A DNA stretch of 64,000 bases, from positions 62,001-126,000 of the forward strand of contig JAEEYO010000070.1 of the NCBI GenBank assembly GCA_016288205.1, read 5' to 3'. Under the pieces are notes generated by a model that was not told where the DNA came from, searched no databases, and saw only the letters and a program-made list of their open reading frames with translations. This DNA comes from Treponema sp. (lineage in GTDB: Bacteria > Spirochaetota > Spirochaetia > Treponematales > Treponemataceae). This document shows positions 1 through 8,583 of this stretch, piece by piece (within the stretch, counting starts at the first letter, position 1; the number at the start of each line of letters is the position of its first letter). The translations under genes and the position numbers were made by a program.

Positions 1-15
1 TTTTACTCCCCAATC

Positions 16-678
16 TCAAGAAAATGACTGCCTGTGATTTTTGTAATTTTTCCTGAGCAGCTCCTCCATGCCGGAAAGCTTGACAAGCTCAGACATCTCA
101 ACTTTTTTCCCTGGCTGATATTCCACCACCGTCTCGCTTTCAGGAGGAATCTCAATGCGCCTTGTGTAGGCAAGAACCCTGGAATCCATTCCCTCTATGC
201 TGCATTTCAGGTTGATTATCACATACTTGCGCCCGGCAGGAATCAGCACATACTGCTCCCTGTCATCCGGCGAAATCTGTATGTCAAAGGAATCCGACGG
301 GGTCTCACCGCTCGCGGAATCAAAAAAGGCTATGTGAAGGAAAAATCCCTTGAAGTCGGGCCTTGAGGTAAGAGTCTCAAACTCCTGTATGCTGTAATCC
401 CAAAAAACAAAGGCCCATGCGGGATTTCTTAAAATGGCGTAAATCTGTGTCTCGTTATATGTCTTGGGCAGGAAATCGGGAACGTCTATCTCCGACTCCG
501 CCATCTGCTCTTCATCCGTCTCAGACTCAAGCTCTTGTGCCGCCTCAAGTAACTCCCCAATAACAAAGCGGCGGCTAAGGTTCTCGGGTATGTCAATGCC
601 ATAGTCAAAGGCAAGTGAAATCAAATCCGCCGTGGAAATAGATTCCAGATATTGCCGTGACAAAATTTTCTCTTCCAT
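16..678 (-). CDS. DUF4912 domain protein with N-terminal helical domain
   Basis: A 220-residue cytoplasmic protein with no signal peptide. Residues about 5-50 form a short helical segment (LESISTADLISLAFDYGI) that resembles a Rho-N or SAP-like nucleic-acid-binding fold. After an acidic linker, residues about 70-190 carry the DUF4912 core, recognised by YNETQIYAILRNP followed by WAFVFWDY. The family is common in spirochaetes and Firmicutes and its biochemical role is unknown. A nucleic-acid-binding role is only inferred from the N-terminal fold. No Shine-Dalgarno sequence precedes the ATG; a promoter with its -10 box 9 bases upstream suggests a very short or absent leader. It is separated from the next minus-strand gene by a heptamer repeat. 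Confidence 0.8.
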   Translation of the reverse strand: MEEKILSRQYLESISTADLISLAFDYGIDIPENLSRRFVIGELLEAAQELESETDEEQMAESEIDVPDFLPKTYNETQIYAILRNPAWAFVFWDYSIQEFETLTSRPDFKGFFLHIAFFDSASGETPSDSFDIQISPDDREQYVLIPAGRKYVIINLKCSIEGMDSRVLAYTRRIEIPPESETVVEYQPGKKVEMSELVKLSGMEELLRKNYKNHRQSFS

Positions 679-687
679 GATTCATCA

Positions 688-716
688 ATAATCGCTAAAA
701 TCGCCAATAATGTCAA
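688..716 (-). promoter_or_regulatory. Promoter of the DUF4912 gene, close to the ATG
   Basis: On the minus strand TTGACA (711-716) is followed by a 17-bp spacer and GATTAT (688-693), then 9 bases to the ATG at 678. The expected transcription start lies 2-3 bases before the ATG. The -35 box touches the C-rich end of the heptamer repeat. Confidence 0.55.
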
Positions 717-758
717 GGGGGAGAGGAAATTAGAAAGTGGAAAACGGAAAGTGGAAAG
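717..758 (-). repeat. Heptamer repeat array ending at a -35 box
   Basis: Read on the minus strand this is ACTTTCC, GTTTTCC, ACTTTCT, AATTTCC and TCTCCCCC running directly into TTGACA. It is one of six related arrays in the window (also 20856, 26816, 40058, 52852, 59656) and has the same orientation to the downstream promoter as those at 20856 and 40058. Confidence 0.75.
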
Positions 759-810
759 ATGACAGCTGATAAGGGTAATTACCAACTGTCAAATATCCAC
801 TAATAAGCTA

Positions 811-1614
811 TTAGAGCTTGGAGCCACAGTATTCACAGCATCCGCTTGGGTCGGGGGTCGTGGTCGCACCGCAGCTTGGACAAGTTACGGGACCAGATGA
901 CGGCGCGGATTGTGGTGCTGGAGTCGGTTCCTGCTTTGGCTCGGCGGACGCTGAATTGCGCATGTTTTCTATGGCCGCCTTTATCTCGTTTCCGGTTTTC
1001 ACGCACTCATAATATGCGTTCGTATCATAGTCAGAGCTTGACCCGGTGACATTCCATCCGCTCGGCTGCATTGAGGGATTCATGGGCTGCTCACCCGTCG
1101 TGATATATCCGTCGGAAAGCTCAAAGTCCATATCATCAAAATACGGAGAGTCCACGAGAATCTTGACACGGAAACAATAGGAATACTCATAGCGCGGAGG
1201 ATTGTAGCTCACGGAATTTCCATTTGCGTCCTTCTGCTTTATCTCATTGCGAGACTCCTGAATATCAAGTTCGCACCCCTTCGCCTGGGAATAATCCAGC
1301 ACATCAGGATTCGCGCTCTGAAGATTGGTCGCACTCGTCACAAGGAATTTCTTCGCGTTCTCGTCAATCATAAACTTGGTTCGTTTGCCGAAGGTCTTCG
1401 TCGCATTAAACGCGGCCACCTGCTCCAGGTTCCTCTCACGGTACTCCAGCTGTGCCTGAATGTCGCTTTTCGTGCTGTGCCGTCTCTCGCTGAACCAGGG
1501 AGAAAGTTTCGCCGCACATTTTTTGCACATGTTTCCGTCTTCCAGTTTTCGGTTTCCCAGAAGCCCGATTTTCTCACCGCAGAAATCACAATACTTTTTG
1601 TCGAACAGTCCCAT
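811..1614 (-). CDS. Double zinc-ribbon protein (DUF4428 N-terminus)
   Basis: A 267-residue soluble protein with two cysteine clusters. Residues 7-35 hold a CDFCGEKIG...CKKCAAK ribbon typical of DUF4428, and the last 25 residues hold a rubredoxin-like CPSCGATT...CCEYCGSKL ribbon of the kind found in zinc-ribbon proteins with scaffold roles. The middle, about residues 60-210, is a beta-rich region with no recognised motif, followed by a Pro/Ala/Gln linker. The start follows AAAGGAGG with good spacing. The gene stands alone. A structural or protein-protein interaction role is likely; no enzymatic motif is visible. Confidence 0.75.
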   Translation of the reverse strand: MGLFDKKYCDFCGEKIGLLGNRKLEDGNMCKKCAAKLSPWFSERRHSTKSDIQAQLEYRERNLEQVAAFNATKTFGKRTKFMIDENAKKFLVTSATNLQSANPDVLDYSQAKGCELDIQESRNEIKQKDANGNSVSYNPPRYEYSYCFRVKILVDSPYFDDMDFELSDGYITTGEQPMNPSMQPSGWNVTGSSSDYDTNAYYECVKTGNEIKAAIENMRNSASAEPKQEPTPAPQSAPSSGPVTCPSCGATTTPDPSGCCEYCGSKL

Positions 1615-1714
1615 AGGGTCCTCCTTTTAAATGCTCACCATTAATTATAACACGAAACCGCGACAAATCAAGGAAAATGTTTGTGATTTTTTAACGCATT
1701 TAGTCAGCCACAAA

Positions 1715-2608
1715 TCAATGTGCCATCGCGACCTTAAACAAGCTCCCGCAGTTATCATCCACCGTGCGGCATAAATCCTCCACCGTCACACCCCTGATTC
1801 CGGCAATGAACTCATAAGTGTGCCTTATGTAAAGAGGTGTGTTCGGCTTACCCCGCATGGGAACCGGAGCAAGATACGGCGCATCGGTCTCAAGAAGAAG
1901 CCTGTCCTCCGGGATGAACCTGATTAAATCCGCCATTGCATCCATATTTCTTTTTTTCGTGTACGTCACCGCTCCACCCAAGGCGATATGCCATCCACGG
2001 TCCAAAAATGCCTTTGCCTCATCCTTGCCGTAGGAGTAGCAGTGCACTATACCGTGTCCGAAATCAGCCTCGTCCATGCAGGAGATTGTGTCCTCGAAAG
2101 CGTCCCTTGAATGTACCACGACCGGAAGATTGAGCTTCCTAGCAAGGGCCATCTGCATGATAAAAAGCTCCCTCTCGCCTTCCAAAGTATCCTTGTCAAA
2201 ATCAGCCTCATCCCTTGAGTCAACCCCGGCCTTGTTCCAGTGATGGTCCAGTCCGCACTCCCCGATTGCCGCAAGTTTATGAAATCCACGGCTGTTGTCT
2301 TGAAATGTCACAATTTGACTCTCAAGCTCCCGCACGCATTTTTCCCTGTCCCTGATTTCCTCCGCGCTAGGCCAGATTCCCGCCGTAAAAAACAAGCTTC
2401 GTCTCACGTCCGGCTCAAGATTTGCATCCCCCAAAAGCGAGAGACTTTTTTCCACAAACGAAATTCTTGCCGCAAGGTCATCGCATTTTGTTCCAATGTC
2501 CATCATAAAAAAAAGATTGTAAGCTGCGGCATCCTTAAAAAAATCCGCGCCCCTTGATTCGTCTCCTTCGCACATCTTGACAAAATGAAAATGCGTGTCG
2601 CTGTACAT
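1715..2608 (-). CDS. tatD: TatD family metal-dependent DNase
   Basis: A 297-residue TatD-like hydrolase, a cytoplasmic TIM-barrel metal-dependent nuclease. Family metal ligands are visible: DTHFHF at the N-terminus, GECGLDHHW near residue 118, VVHSRD near 170, and LLETDAPYLAPVP near 245, which is the family signature. The ATG at 2608 is chosen over an in-frame TTG at 2620 because GGGGGTAAGA is correctly spaced before it and the protein then begins MYSDTHFHF. It is the last gene of the run that starts at 10194 and lies 33 bases after mutS2. TatD enzymes are implicated in DNA turnover and repair. Confidence 0.9.
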   Translation of the reverse strand: MYSDTHFHFVKMCEGDESRGADFFKDAAAYNLFFMMDIGTKCDDLAARISFVEKSLSLLGDANLEPDVRRSLFFTAGIWPSAEEIRDREKCVRELESQIVTFQDNSRGFHKLAAIGECGLDHHWNKAGVDSRDEADFDKDTLEGERELFIMQMALARKLNLPVVVHSRDAFEDTISCMDEADFGHGIVHCYSYGKDEAKAFLDRGWHIALGGAVTYTKKRNMDAMADLIRFIPEDRLLLETDAPYLAPVPMRGKPNTPLYIRHTYEFIAGIRGVTVEDLCRTVDDNCGSLFKVAMAH

Positions 2609-2641
2609 TCTTACCCCCAAATCTCCGTCAGATTTTTCAAG

Positions 2642-5287
2642 CTACATAAGTGTAACGTAAGTCTTTCCGCTTCCGCCGTCCTCAGGTGGAGCAAAACGGA
2701 AGTCCTTCACACCCGGATAATGACCAAGATAATCCTGAACCGACTGCTGCAAGATTCCCATTCCCTTTCCGTGGATTATGCTGAACGCCTTGAAATTATA
2801 AATCATGCAAAGGTCAAGCTGCCTCTCCAAAGCCCTCATCGCCTCTTCCTGCCTCATGCCCAAAAGACGGAGCTCAAACACAGGTCTCTCATCCTTCTCG
2901 AATTCCGTTGAAGTTTCCACCAGAACATCTGGCTTGAGAATTCGCTCAGGCACTTTTACCGGAATGATTTCTTTCCTCTTCATGTTCATTTTCATCGAGC
3001 CGAAAACCACAGTCCAGCTTCCGTCCTTATTCTCTTTTTCAAGGATTCCTCGCATACGGTTTTTGCCAGCGTAAACTTCGGTACCGGGAGAAAGCAAGGG
3101 AGCCGAGAGAGAAATTCTTCCCTCAGATTTTTTGTCGTTTTTCGCAAGGGGCTTTATGTCCTGAACGCTCGCAGATTTCAAGGCCTCGGCATTTGACGTG
3201 CGACGCTTCGTTTTCTTATTTGACGCGCCGGATTTTTCCTTCGCCTGTTTTATCAGCATTCCGTTCTCGGCAAAGCGGATTTCATCTTTTTCAAGCTGAT
3301 TTTTTTCCTCGCTGATTTTTTCCTCCTGCCTGCTGATTTCATCCACCTGGCTTTCAATCTCCTCTTCCAGATCCGAAATGAATGACTTTACCGAAAGAGT
3401 TTTTTCCCGGGTGATTTCCCCTTCCCTCAGCTCACGCACAAGATTTTCCAAACGGCTTCTTGCATCGCTCAAAAATTCCGAGCTCTTTGAATGTTCCCAG
3501 TTCTTGATTTCAACTTCTTTTTCTTTGTTCGCAATTCCCTTTTTCTCAAGACGAAGACGCAAATCCTCAAGCCGTCTCTCCTCGGACTTTTGTTTTTGCA
3601 AAAGAGAATCCAGCTCGGCGTGTTTCGCGGTAAGTCCCTGAATCAACGCGCTTACGTCTGCCTGCTCGCTCGCAATGTACCGTCTCGCATTTTCCACCAC
3701 ATCACTTCGAAGTCCTGAGCGCAGGGCAATGTCGATTGCGTGAGACTCACCCGGCACACCCATGAGGAGCCTGTAGGTCGGAGCCATGGTTTCAGCGGAA
3801 TATTCCATGGAAGCGTTCGTGCACGCGGGATTCGTGTATCCGTAGTTCTTCAGGATTCCGTGATGCGTCGTAACAACCACGAAGGACTTCCGCTCAATCA
3901 ATGTATCCAAAACGGACATGGCTATTGCGCCTCCCTCAAGGGGATCGGTTCCGCTTCCAAGCTCATCCAAAAGCAAAAGGGACCTGTCATCGGCATGCTC
4001 AATCATTGCGGCGATTTTTTTCATGTGGCTTGAGAATGTACTCAGCGACTCATCAATGGACTGCTCGTCTCCAATGTCCGCAAAGACAGATGAAAAATAC
4101 GGAAGCCTCGTTCCCTCCGCTGCAGGTACAGGAAATCCTGCCTGATTCATAAGAGAAAAAAGCGCGATTGTTTTCAGAGTGACAGTCTTTCCACCGGTGT
4201 TCGGTCCCGTCACAATCATCACGCGTTTTCCGTCCATAAACCTTATGTCCACCGGAACAGCGTTGCTTCCCAAAAGCGGATGACGGGCCTGCAAGATTAC
4301 GGGAGGTTCCAGCGAAAGATCTGCTGTCTCGGCAAAGACACCCCCGACTATATTCTGATAGCATGAGGCGGCAAATGTAACGTCAAGCTCAAGCATGGCA
4401 CCATGGCAGGACATAAAATCCTCGCGCCATTCACCGAGCGCAAAAGTAAGCTCACGGAAGATTCTTCCCACCTCCGCCTGAAGCTCATACTCAGCCTGAA
4501 TTATCTCATTGTTCGCGCGCACAATCTCCTCGGGCTCCACATAAACAGTCTGTCCGCTTCCGCTCACCTCATGCACGATTCCGCGGATCTCACCGCGACG
4601 GTCGCTCCTTACCGCAATGAGTTCCCTGTCCTGCCTGTACACCGGAACAGTTGACTGCAATGCCGAAGCAAGGGACGGATCCGAAACATAGCGGCGAACA
4701 GCAGAGTCCACATCTTTTTTCAAAGACGCAATCCTTGACCTTATGCTCCTGAGTGATGGCAGATCGCGGATTTCACCGTCCTCCGAGATTACCGAAAAGA
4801 TTTTTTCACCCGCAGATTTTAACGACGGCATGTTTGACGCAATCTCACAAAGGGTCGGAATTTCCATCTCACCTGAAGCAGAAACAAGCGACGATGAGGC
4901 ATCATCCGACGACCTGCAGAAAATTCCCAGAGCAAAAATCTGGTCCTGAGAAAGAGAAGCACCGTCCTTGCCCAAAAGCGGAAAGAGACTCTTTATCTCC
5001 GGCCATCCGTGCATACACTGCGGTCTTCCTGAATGTCTGTAGACGCTCCACTCACGGCCGAGTTTTTTCAGCCGCTCCACCTTTGACTCATCCGAAGAGC
5101 TTTCCCTTTTTAAAAGAAGATTGCGTCCTTCCTCGCTCACGCACTTTCCTGCGACATCATCCCTGATTCTGTAAAAATCAAGTTCCTTCGCAACGTCACC
5201 ACGCAGAAAAAAATCGCGCGACTCATCCTCCAGTTTTTCTTCTTCAAATATTTCTTCTGTTTTATCTTCCATAAATTCAAATTCCAT
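2642..5287 (-). CDS. mutS2: Endonuclease MutS2
   Basis: An 881-residue MutS2: MutS-like core and clamp, an ABC-type ATPase and a C-terminal Smr nuclease domain, without the mismatch-recognition domain of MutS. Seen directly are Walker A GPNTGGKTVTLKT near residue 360, Walker B LLLLDELGSGTDP near 435, a long charged coiled coil (about 540-690) and the Smr domain (about 800-881) with HGKGMGILQ. MutS2 proteins suppress homologous recombination or rescue collided ribosomes, depending on the species. The ATG lies immediately after the phosphatase stop codon, so translation is probably coupled. A second in-frame ATG five codons downstream is possible. Confidence 0.95.
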   Translation of the reverse strand: MEFEFMEDKTEEIFEEEKLEDESRDFFLRGDVAKELDFYRIRDDVAGKCVSEEGRNLLLKRESSSDESKVERLKKLGREWSVYRHSGRPQCMHGWPEIKSLFPLLGKDGASLSQDQIFALGIFCRSSDDASSSLVSASGEMEIPTLCEIASNMPSLKSAGEKIFSVISEDGEIRDLPSLRSIRSRIASLKKDVDSAVRRYVSDPSLASALQSTVPVYRQDRELIAVRSDRRGEIRGIVHEVSGSGQTVYVEPEEIVRANNEIIQAEYELQAEVGRIFRELTFALGEWREDFMSCHGAMLELDVTFAASCYQNIVGGVFAETADLSLEPPVILQARHPLLGSNAVPVDIRFMDGKRVMIVTGPNTGGKTVTLKTIALFSLMNQAGFPVPAAEGTRLPYFSSVFADIGDEQSIDESLSTFSSHMKKIAAMIEHADDRSLLLLDELGSGTDPLEGGAIAMSVLDTLIERKSFVVVTTHHGILKNYGYTNPACTNASMEYSAETMAPTYRLLMGVPGESHAIDIALRSGLRSDVVENARRYIASEQADVSALIQGLTAKHAELDSLLQKQKSEERRLEDLRLRLEKKGIANKEKEVEIKNWEHSKSSEFLSDARSRLENLVRELREGEITREKTLSVKSFISDLEEEIESQVDEISRQEEKISEEKNQLEKDEIRFAENGMLIKQAKEKSGASNKKTKRRTSNAEALKSASVQDIKPLAKNDKKSEGRISLSAPLLSPGTEVYAGKNRMRGILEKENKDGSWTVVFGSMKMNMKRKEIIPVKVPERILKPDVLVETSTEFEKDERPVFELRLLGMRQEEAMRALERQLDLCMIYNFKAFSIIHGKGMGILQQSVQDYLGHYPGVKDFRFAPPEDGGSGKTYVTLM

Positions 5288-5947
5288 TTAAATCAAATCC
5301 AAAATTTCATTCGGAGTGGAAACAAGCATTTTCGCTCCATGCTCAATTAAAAAATCGCGGGAACGGAATCCCCAGCAGACAGAGACACAGGGCATTCCTG
5401 CATTTTTCGCAGTCGCAATGTCCACATCTGAATCCCCGGCATAAAAGGCATTTTCCTTTTCCACCGAAAGATTTTTCAGCACGGCAAAGACTGAGTCCGG
5501 AGCAGGCTTTCTTCTCACGCCCTCAGACTCCTTTTCACCCACCGCAGCACACGGCAGGATATAATAAGCGAAAAAAACAGACGCGAGATGTTTTACTTCT
5601 GGATCCGGCTTGTTTGAGACAATACCGATTTTCACGTCCCTTTTTTTCAGACCGTCAAGCATTTCCATTATACCAGGGTAGGGCTTTGTTTTGTTCAGAG
5701 AATTCTCCGAGTAGATTTCCTTCATCCTGATTATGGTTCTCTCAAAATCAGCATTTGACTCACCGCCAGGAACAGCTCTTTCCATAAGCCGCCTAATTCC
5801 GTTTCCGACAAAGTTCCTAACCTCGTCGAGCGATCTCTCCGGAAAATTAAATTCCCTGAGCGTCGCGTTGCATGAGTCCGCTAAATCCGCGAGCGTATCA
5901 AGAAGAGTACCGTCAAGGTCAAACACAACGGCACGAATGTCATTCAT
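5288..5947 (-). CDS. gph: HAD family hydrolase, phosphoglycolate phosphatase-like
   Basis: A 219-residue haloacid-dehalogenase phosphatase. Motif I is VVFDLDGTLLDT with the nucleophilic Asp, motif II is VSNKPD (GIVSNKPDPE), and motif IV is YAGDSDVDIATAKNAG; a helical cap lies between residues 20 and 85. The arrangement and length fit the Gph/PGPase group, which removes phosphate from 2-phosphoglycolate released during repair of damaged DNA ends, but substrate cannot be set from sequence. ATG 5947 has GGAG six bases upstream. An earlier in-frame ATG (5962) overlaps the stop of the upstream gene as TGATG, so coupling is likely either way. Confidence 0.85.
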   Translation of the reverse strand: MNDIRAVVFDLDGTLLDTLADLADSCNATLREFNFPERSLDEVRNFVGNGIRRLMERAVPGGESNADFERTIIRMKEIYSENSLNKTKPYPGIMEMLDGLKKRDVKIGIVSNKPDPEVKHLASVFFAYYILPCAAVGEKESEGVRRKPAPDSVFAVLKNLSVEKENAFYAGDSDVDIATAKNAGMPCVSVCWGFRSRDFLIEHGAKMLVSTPNEILDLI

Positions 5948-5958
5948 CTTTTTCTCCA

Positions 5959-6888
5959 TCACTCCATGTCCTCAGTTTCAAAAGCTCTGACAATCTCCCT
6001 CGCATTTTTTCTCATCGCCTCAATATAGGCATCTTTTTTCAGCTCTCCAGAAATCACCGGATCAAGCTCAAAAATAGAAATGCCGGATGCAACAGCGATC
6101 GAAAGAGACTGCGGAATGGGGATTCCCGGTTCAGTAAAAATCGCAATTTTCGTTTTGTCCTCAAGGGCATCCAGAGTGATGGAAACAAGATCGGAAATCA
6201 AAGTGATATTGCGTCCGTCACCTTCCATCACACCGACCGAATCAAGAAGAAACTCCTCGGCAAACGGCTCAAAATAATTATGGAGCGTAATGATTCTGCT
6301 TCCTGCATAAGGATCAATCATCCCGTACATTTCTTTTGAAAGAGAAATCAGATCGGCCACATAATTAGAGGCATTTTCCAAGTACTTTTTTCTGTGAACC
6401 GGATCCAGTTCGGAAAGCCCGGCAGAAATTTCCGCCACCTCATGAATCGCTCCGTCTATGCTCGTCCAAATTGCAGGATTTTTTTTCGGCATGTCATACC
6501 CTTCGGAAGCGACAATCGAAGAGTTCCATTTCATTTCCACAGCCTGATCAAAAAATGGCTCAAGTCCACCGCCGTTCAAAATCAGAATATCACAGCTCTC
6601 CAGCAAAGTGGTTTTCTCCGCGTCCAGAACACAGCTGGAAAAATCAGTAACGGCAGAAGGAAAAAGAAGCACCATCTCCACATCATCAATTCCGTCGCAA
6701 ATATTCATCAAAGGAATGTAAAGCGGATAAAAGCTGACCCCAATTTTAAGCTTATTGCCTCCATTTTTTTCAGCGCCAGAAATATTTTCAGACGAACCGC
6801 CTTTTTTACATGACGCAGCGAAAAGCACGAGTGCGAGAATCATCAGGCTAAAAAAATTTTTAAAAGCATTCTTCATAAAAAACTTCAT
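5959..6888 (-). CDS. TroA/ZnuA-like solute-binding lipoprotein with missing metal ligands
   Basis: A 309-residue lipoprotein (signal peptide with lipobox LFAASC, Cys at 27) with the cluster 9 metal-binding fold: IGVSFYPLYIPL near residue 48, CDILILNGGGLEPFFDQAV near 105, LDP before the interdomain helix and ITLHNYFEPFAEEF near 200. In this family zinc or manganese is held by three His and one acidic residue. Here only the His in LHNYF is obvious; the GxDPHxYE-type site reads AVTDFSSC and the DPHVW-type site reads NPAIW. No permease or ATPase gene is adjacent. It may bind another ligand or have a sensing role. Start follows GGGAGAAGTGAA and overlaps the end of the DUF115 gene. Confidence 0.8.
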   Translation of the reverse strand: MKFFMKNAFKNFFSLMILALVLFAASCKKGGSSENISGAEKNGGNKLKIGVSFYPLYIPLMNICDGIDDVEMVLLFPSAVTDFSSCVLDAEKTTLLESCDILILNGGGLEPFFDQAVEMKWNSSIVASEGYDMPKKNPAIWTSIDGAIHEVAEISAGLSELDPVHRKKYLENASNYVADLISLSKEMYGMIDPYAGSRIITLHNYFEPFAEEFLLDSVGVMEGDGRNITLISDLVSITLDALEDKTKIAIFTEPGIPIPQSLSIAVASGISIFELDPVISGELKKDAYIEAMRKNAREIVRAFETEDME

Positions 6889-6889
6889 T

Positions 6890-8581
6890 TCACTTCTCCC
6901 CTATCTTCATTTCTTTAAGAAAAAAATCAATCTCCGCCCTCACACGCTTGAGGAAATTTTCCTCCATGCTCAGTTTATATCCGTCGGGAAAATGCAGGAA
7001 CAGATACTCCCGTTTTTCAAGGATACTGCGGATCTGCTCCGAAAGAGTTTTGTCCTTTTCCCTGTATTCCGATTTTTCACCGAAGCTCAAAAGATCACGG
7101 ACTTTTTCAAGCGCATCAATTTCAGAGTCACAAAAACTCTCCGCAGATTTTGTTGCATCGGAAGAAAAATTTTCCACCATGGAACAGAATTTTTCCTGAC
7201 CGGATTTTTTTGCGGCTGCGTTCACCATGTCCGAAACCCGTGTCTGCGGAATGGAAAGATTGAGTCCCGAAGCTCCTGCATCAAAAAGATTTTCCACCGA
7301 TGAGAAAAAATTTCCGAAGACGAGCGCGTAGTTTTTCATGGACGGAGACGTGAACATTTCCTTTTCACCTTTCCCGATGAACTTAATGGAAGAGTCCGAA
7401 AAAGCCGCACCATAATTTCCCGCAGGATTTTTTCTTCCCGACAAAAAATGCTGAGCCTTGCTTGCAGGACATCCCGACGCATGTGTAAGACCCGCGCTGT
7501 AGCTAAAATCAAGGCCGGTAACAAAAACAGGGACGGAGAAATCTGTCCTTAGCAAAAGAGCAATGTATACGGCGACAAGTCCCACGGAACCCATGGGAGG
7601 TAAAAACGAAGGGACAATCTTGGACTCACGGAGCCGCTCCAGGAACCCAGCCGTACAGAATTCCGAAGCATACCAGATCGTCCTTCCGCCCATAATCTCA
7701 GGAATCTCAGGCCGCGAGCACAAATCTGCAAAGAAGGGAATACCGCAGCCCGCAGCACCGATGTACGCTTTCTGTATGGCAAACTGAGGCTCCACACCCA
7801 CGGCAGCGTCAACAGGAATTCCACGGTCAAGCAGGGTCGTAATTGCGGCATCCACGGCGAGCACAAAGAACTTCCGCGACATAACGGCATCAAGGAAATC
7901 TTTGTTCGCATCAGAAAAAGTTGCGTCCAAACTTTCACCGGCACCGCACACAAGGATGGGTCTGCTCACGGATTTTCTAAGCTCATCAAGCAGAAGTCCG
8001 CTTCCCATGTTCCTCAGATTGCGGAAAATATTTTTGGAAAAAAGCCGCCCCATCTTCACGAGTGTAATCCGGTTTTTCCAGAACGTACCGATAATCTCCG
8101 TCGTGGCATTCTCTACAAGGCGGTACACCTGTTCCTGAAGTTTTGCACCGGCTGAAAAATCAAGGGACATACAACGACGCACCCTGCCGCTTTCACTCAT
8201 TGCGCGAATCAGGGAATCTATTTTCTGGAGGTCCGAAGTCGGGCATAAAAAATCAACGCGGGAAAAATCAATCTCAGGATGGCTTTCACGACATTTCAGA
8301 TAAGCGTCATAAGAAAAATCAAAAAGCACAGGATCGGCCTCAAGAGCAAGGACACGACAATCCTCCGGGAGTATTTTCAAAAGCTCGGGAAGTCCGTAAA
8401 AAAGTACCGGTGAGTTTACAAGAACGAGCGTACCCGGAAGAATCTTGGCACGCTCCACAAGAGAAAGGACGGATCGGTCAGGCGCATACTTTGAGTAAAG
8501 CAAACGCCCGCCATATTCCACTGTAAATGAAGAAAGCCCCGAAGCTGCTTGAATCAGACGGGGCATTTGGGATGTTTCCAT
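6890..8581 (-). CDS. DUF115 / MptE-like motility-associated protein
   Basis: A 563-residue cytoplasmic protein with a central 6-hydroxymethylpterin-pyrophosphokinase-MptE-like domain (about residues 195-420): PILVCGAGESLD, FFVLAVDAAITTLLDRGI, AVGVEPQ and FVTGLDFSYS. In Campylobacter, Helicobacter and spirochaetes such proteins (Maf or PseE type) are linked to glycosylation of flagellins with nonulosonic acids. The first 190 residues look like the accessory domain common to the family and the last 120 residues are helical and charged. It starts two bases after the foldase stop codon with no clear Shine-Dalgarno sequence, so translation is probably coupled. Whether flagellin is its substrate is inference. 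Confidence 0.75.
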   Translation of the reverse strand: METSQMPRLIQAASGLSSFTVEYGGRLLYSKYAPDRSVLSLVERAKILPGTLVLVNSPVLFYGLPELLKILPEDCRVLALEADPVLFDFSYDAYLKCRESHPEIDFSRVDFLCPTSDLQKIDSLIRAMSESGRVRRCMSLDFSAGAKLQEQVYRLVENATTEIIGTFWKNRITLVKMGRLFSKNIFRNLRNMGSGLLLDELRKSVSRPILVCGAGESLDATFSDANKDFLDAVMSRKFFVLAVDAAITTLLDRGIPVDAAVGVEPQFAIQKAYIGAAGCGIPFFADLCSRPEIPEIMGGRTIWYASEFCTAGFLERLRESKIVPSFLPPMGSVGLVAVYIALLLRTDFSVPVFVTGLDFSYSAGLTHASGCPASKAQHFLSGRKNPAGNYGAAFSDSSIKFIGKGEKEMFTSPSMKNYALVFGNFFSSVENLFDAGASGLNLSIPQTRVSDMVNAAAKKSGQEKFCSMVENFSSDATKSAESFCDSEIDALEKVRDLLSFGEKSEYREKDKTLSEQIRSILEKREYLFLHFPDGYKLSMEENFLKRVRAEIDFFLKEMKIGEK

Positions 8582-8583
8582 TT

